16,069 bases of DNA from Candidatus Helarchaeota archaeon. Lineage in GTDB: Archaea; Asgardarchaeota; Lokiarchaeia; Helarchaeales; HEL-GB-A. This document shows positions 14,268 to 16,069 of the stretch, one piece after another (position 1 is the stretch's first letter; every line of letters starts with the position of its first letter). The position numbers were made by a program, and so were the translations under genes. Location: positions 1 to 16,069 of the forward strand of contig JAEOSY010000276.1 of the NCBI GenBank assembly GCA_016840125.1. Reading direction: 5' to 3'. Under the pieces are notes generated by a model. The model was not told the origin of the DNA, searched no databases, and worked only from the letters and a program-made list of their open reading frames with translations.

Positions 14268-14843
14268 TTATTTACTCTCTTCCAATTTTTTCATTGCTTC
14301 AGTAAAAACCATCTCTTTTGAGACTACGTCGCTAGTCAAGAACCCTTTTTTTACTTTCTCTTGCATTTCATCAATGAATTGCCGATAGCCAATTTCCTTT
14401 ATTCGTTTAAGATTTTCAATATTCCAGTTATTATAACGTTTACTCATTAATTCTAGGAATCCAGGGGCGCTAACTAGGGGGTTGGCACGATCTTCATCAC
14501 TCGCTTGACATGGTAATTGATCACATTCAGCGCATGTAAGGAATCCTTGGTTTTTCGGACATAATTTTAGCGGACATGCTGGATTCGCACCTCCGCCCAG
14601 GCATCCGGGACATTTTCGCCCCTTACTGATCTTCTTTAGGACTTTAAGAAAGGTTTTCAGTTTTTTAGAATCTATGCCTAGCATGACGGGTCCTACATCG
14701 GGTAAATTAAATTCCCCTAAGATCCGATACATCTCTTTCGCTAATTTCGGGCTTTTTCCTAAAAATGCATCACAAGCACCACAATAAAGCCCACATGGTG
14801 CTATTAGGTGAGTTTCCTTTTCGCTTATTTTATCTTTGTCCAT
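14268..14843 (-). CDS. DUF3795 cysteine-rich protein
   Basis: A soluble protein of 191 residues with ten cysteines in DUF3795 order: IAPCGLYCGACDAF (Cys17, 21, 24), KCPGCLGG (78, 81), ACPLKLCPK (90, 95), LTCAECDQLPC (104, 107, 112). The pairs look like zinc or Fe-S ligands; the family has no established biochemical function. The C-terminal ~60 residues are helical and charged, ending in MKKLEESK. The ATG at 14843 has only a weak GTGAT before it. A minus-strand TATA-like TTTATTT about 30 bases upstream suggests a short leader. It is on the same strand as, and upstream of, the RACo gene, but a T-run and a separate promoter lie between them, so the link may be positional only. Confidence 0.8.
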   Translation of the reverse strand: MDKDKISEKETHLIAPCGLYCGACDAFLGKSPKLAKEMYRILGEFNLPDVGPVMLGIDSKKLKTFLKVLKKISKGRKCPGCLGGGANPACPLKLCPKNQGFLTCAECDQLPCQASDEDRANPLVSAPGFLELMSKRYNNWNIENLKRIKEIGYRQFIDEMQEKVKKGFLTSDVVSKEMVFTEAMKKLEESK

Positions 14844-15014
14844 AAAATCACTGCAGGTATTCGACTTTCTAAAAAAATAAATTGTTGAATAAGAGAGCTA
14901 TTGACATTATTAGTATAAGTTTTACCTTTAGAAAAAGGTTTAATATCTTCTATAAAAAAAAGACAGAAAAGGAAGAGGCAAATCCCAATACAGGAGAATA
15001 TAATAATAGGGGGG

Positions 15015-15107
15015 AGTCCGTACAATCCGCCTGTAGACTAGTGCCTGTCAGCATAAGTTGTCACAAGTCCGAGTGTGTCCAACTTTATAATTACGGTTCT
15101 AAGAACC
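15015..15107. other. Cluster of three hairpins in an intergenic region
   Basis: Within 93 bases, between the DUF3795 gene and the small exported-protein gene, three inverted repeats follow one another: AGTC-CG-TACA/TGTA-GACT (15015-15039), AAGTTG-T-CACA/TGTG-TC-CAACTT (15055-15085), and GGTTC-TAA-GAACC (15095-15107). The segment is richer in G and C than its surroundings and follows a GGGGGG run. The open frames across it lack ribosome sites and show no recognisable protein. It may be a structured RNA or the relic of a small non-autonomous element. Confidence 0.3.
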
Positions 15108-15115
15108 AAAATTGT

Positions 15116-15125
15116 AAAAAAAAAA
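15116..15125 (-). terminator. T-run terminator after the small exported-protein gene
   Basis: Ten consecutive T on the minus strand six bases past the stop codon, preceded by CTCC. Confidence 0.5.
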
Positions 15126-15131
15126 GGAGAG

Positions 15132-15647
15132 TTAATTTACTATCAGTTTGTGGCGCTTGAAAAAGGCAACTATTCCCAGTAAAACGACGATGCTAAAGAG
15201 TACATAAAGTAGCTCAAAACCCGGAATTGGTCTGCTAGGACTTATTGTCAATGTAAAATATACGTCGCCAGTACCGGTCCATCGTAGAATTTGAATGTAC
15301 CAATCGCCACTGGTAGTAATACTACATCCACACGAATCAGAAGTACCGCCAGAAATATCACCGGTGACGTAAGTCTGCGATGGGTCATAAATCTTTACAT
15401 CCAAATCAAATGATGAAGAAGTCCAAGAAATACTGACTTGCAAGTACTCGCCCGTCACCTTGGATACCTTATAATAGGCGAAGTTGTCACCGCTTTGTAA
15501 CATTTCAGCGTATGTCATATTACTACTTTTTGTTTCTGCAGTACCGAAGGAAGAACCGTAGCCAAATGCAACCGGAGGTAGCAAAAAGAGCGCTGATAGA
15601 AAAATTATAGCCCCAATTAAACCTAGTTTTTTATTCGAAATCATCAA
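15132..15647 (-). CDS. Small exported, membrane-anchored PPC-like beta-sandwich protein
   Basis: A protein of 171 residues. Residues 1-29 form a signal peptide (basic KK, hydrophobic run, small residues near VAFGYG). Residues ~45-137 look like a bacterial pre-peptidase C-terminal (PPC) beta-sandwich: GDNFAYYKVSK, EYLQVSISW, FDLDVKIYDPSQ, GDWYIQILRWTG and VYFTLTIS, with a Cys106/Cys108 pair in SDSCGCS. It ends in RPIPGF (139-144), one hydrophobic helix (145-163) and a KRHK tail, an archaeal C-terminal anchoring pattern also seen in the exported propeller protein of this window. There is no catalytic domain, so it may be a surface adhesin or accessory protein; function unknown. GAGGGA precedes two adjacent in-frame ATGs (15647, 15644). 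The promoter carries a TATA box and an inverted repeat at the inferred start. Confidence 0.75.
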   Translation of the reverse strand: MMISNKKLGLIGAIIFLSALFLLPPVAFGYGSSFGTAETKSSNMTYAEMLQSGDNFAYYKVSKVTGEYLQVSISWTSSSFDLDVKIYDPSQTYVTGDISGGTSDSCGCSITTSGDWYIQILRWTGTGDVYFTLTISPSRPIPGFELLYVLFSIVVLLGIVAFFKRHKLIVN

Positions 15648-15682
15648 CTTCCCTCAAAATAATAATTGTTGATCTAAACAAA

Positions 15683-15706
15683 ATTTAGGACCCATTTACC
15701 CTAAAT
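15683..15706. promoter_or_regulatory. Inverted repeat over the start of the exported-protein transcript
   Basis: ATTTAGG and CCTAAAT arms (7 bp, perfect) are separated by ten bases. The centre coincides with the start predicted from the TATA box at 15716-15723, so it could be a repressor site. Confidence 0.4.
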
Positions 15707-15715
15707 AACTTTTGA

Positions 15716-15723
15716 TTTATAAA
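15716..15723 (-). promoter_or_regulatory. TATA box of the small exported-protein gene
   Basis: TTTATAAA is followed on the minus strand about 26 bases later by the inferred start near 15694, giving a leader of ~47 bases that includes GAGGGA. Confidence 0.5.
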
Positions 15724-15817
15724 AAAAGGGTTTCGAAACAGCTACGGAAAGTGAATAAGAGTAAATAAATTTCAATAAATTTGAATAATTTTACGTTAGA
15801 TTTGAGTGGATGTATTT

Positions 15818-15840
15818 TGCGCAAAATTCCGATTTGCGCA
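15818..15840. mobile_element. Candidate IS200/IS605 left-end hairpin
   Basis: TGCGCAAA and TTTGCGCA form a perfect 8-bp stem with a seven-base loop (ATTCCGA), 67 bases before the tnpB start. IS200/IS605 elements carry subterminal hairpins recognised by their TnpA transposase. The element boundary cannot be fixed without the right end, which is outside the window. Confidence 0.5.
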
Positions 15841-15855
15841 TTTTAGTCGGGCAGA

Positions 15856-15862
15856 TTTATAA
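15856..15862 (+). promoter_or_regulatory. TATA box of tnpB
   Basis: TTTATAA lies about 50 bases before the TTG start. The inferred start near 15885 leaves a leader of ~23 bases containing GAGGGGAG. Confidence 0.4.
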
Positions 15863-15907
15863 CCGATGGTCGTGTATTTTCTTGTGATTTGTCATTGAGG
15901 GGAGAAT

Positions 15908-16069
15908 TTGAAGAGTATTAAAACCGTTCGCCTCACTTCGCGCCCCTTGACCCGACATAAATATAGCCAAGTCGCCCTCGCCATCTCCTTCTTTAAAGAG
16001 TCAGTGAACTTTTTGATCGCGAAGTGTGTGGAGAACCCGCGGTTCCAGAAAACATCCAAGAAGGGGAAC
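15908..16069 (+). CDS. tnpB: TnpB/OrfB (IS200/IS605 family), 3' partial
   Basis: Only the first 54 codons are inside the window; the frame stays open to the right edge. The N-terminus reads KSIKTVRLTSRPLTRHKYSQ, then AISFFKESVNFLIAKCVENP, the beta strand plus helix that opens archaeal TnpB/OrfB proteins (ancestors of Cas12, RNA-guided DNA nucleases). The RuvC catalytic residues and zinc ribbon lie beyond the edge, so activity cannot be judged. The start is TTG: GAGGGGAG lies just before it, and a TGA 12 bases upstream in frame excludes an earlier start. This segment is clearly richer in G and C than the rest of the window, as expected for a mobile element. No tnpA is seen to its left, so the element is either tnpB-only or has tnpA on the other side. 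Assignment rests on a short N-terminus. Confidence 0.7.
   Translation, partial: MKSIKTVRLTSRPLTRHKYSQVALAISFFKESVNFLIAKCVENPRFQKTSKKGN

Noticed and set aside
14825..15025. A 66-codon minus-strand frame with a hydrophobic stretch
   Set aside because: It overlaps the DUF3795 start and promoter, has no ribosome site, and the hydrophobic run is what AT-rich DNA gives by chance.
15095..15107. GGTTCTAAGAACC as a tRNA T-arm
   Set aside because: The stem closes on a three-base loop instead of the seven-base T-loop, and no acceptor stem or anticodon arm is found around it.
14882..15160. A 92-codon plus-strand frame across the hairpin cluster
   Set aside because: TTG start without ribosome site, lysine-rich low-complexity product, and it overlaps the end of the exported-protein gene.

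Overview
This AT-rich window looks archaeal. TATA-box-like elements sit about 25 bases before inferred transcript starts, ribosome sites are of the GGTGA/GAGGT type, several genes use TTG starts, and coding strands end in T-runs without hairpins. Two exported proteins end in an IP(G/S)F motif, a membrane segment and a basic tail. With a ceramidase-like membrane enzyme, an isoprenylcysteine-methyltransferase-like enzyme and an OrfB/TnpB-type element, this suggests an Asgard archaeon (Lokiarchaeia-like). That placement is inference: there is no rRNA or universal marker gene here.

Left part (1-5300). A 5'-truncated gene encodes a gamma-glutamylcyclotransferase-like domain, duplicated beta-barrel-like segments and two C-terminal membrane helices. 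It is followed by a CREST/alkaline-ceramidase-type membrane hydrolase with all five zinc-site residues. Facing them on the minus strand are a TetR regulator and an ICMT/PEMT-like membrane methyltransferase. The TetR promoter carries a perfect 15-bp operator-like palindrome. A roughly 500-base stretch with no convincing gene follows, then a DUF4332 helix-hairpin-helix protein.

Middle (5300-10000). A less AT-rich gene for an exported beta-propeller-like protein converges on a family GH4 NAD/metal-dependent glycosidase. GH4 diverges from a cysteine-rich AbrB-type regulator followed by an arsenite methyltransferase (ArsM) with an extra Cys/His-rich N-terminus. The divergent promoter holds four copies of a TTCTGA/TCAGAA element.

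Right part (10000-16069), mostly minus strand. A RACo-type corrinoid-protein activase (2Fe-2S plus ASKHA domains) is followed 36 bases later by a SIR2-TPR-zinc-ribbon protein, probably in one transcript. That transcript has its own TATA box and a palindrome at the inferred start. Upstream is a ten-cysteine DUF3795 protein with its own T-run terminator. Then come a short region with three consecutive hairpins, a small exported PPC-like protein, and at the right edge the start of a tnpB gene with a hairpin that fits an IS200/IS605 left end.

The most interesting items are the SIR2-TPR-zinc-ribbon protein (candidate NAD-consuming effector) beside a corrinoid activase, the AbrB-ArsM arsenic unit, and the archaeal ceramidase-like enzyme. 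I saw no tRNA, rRNA or CRISPR array.
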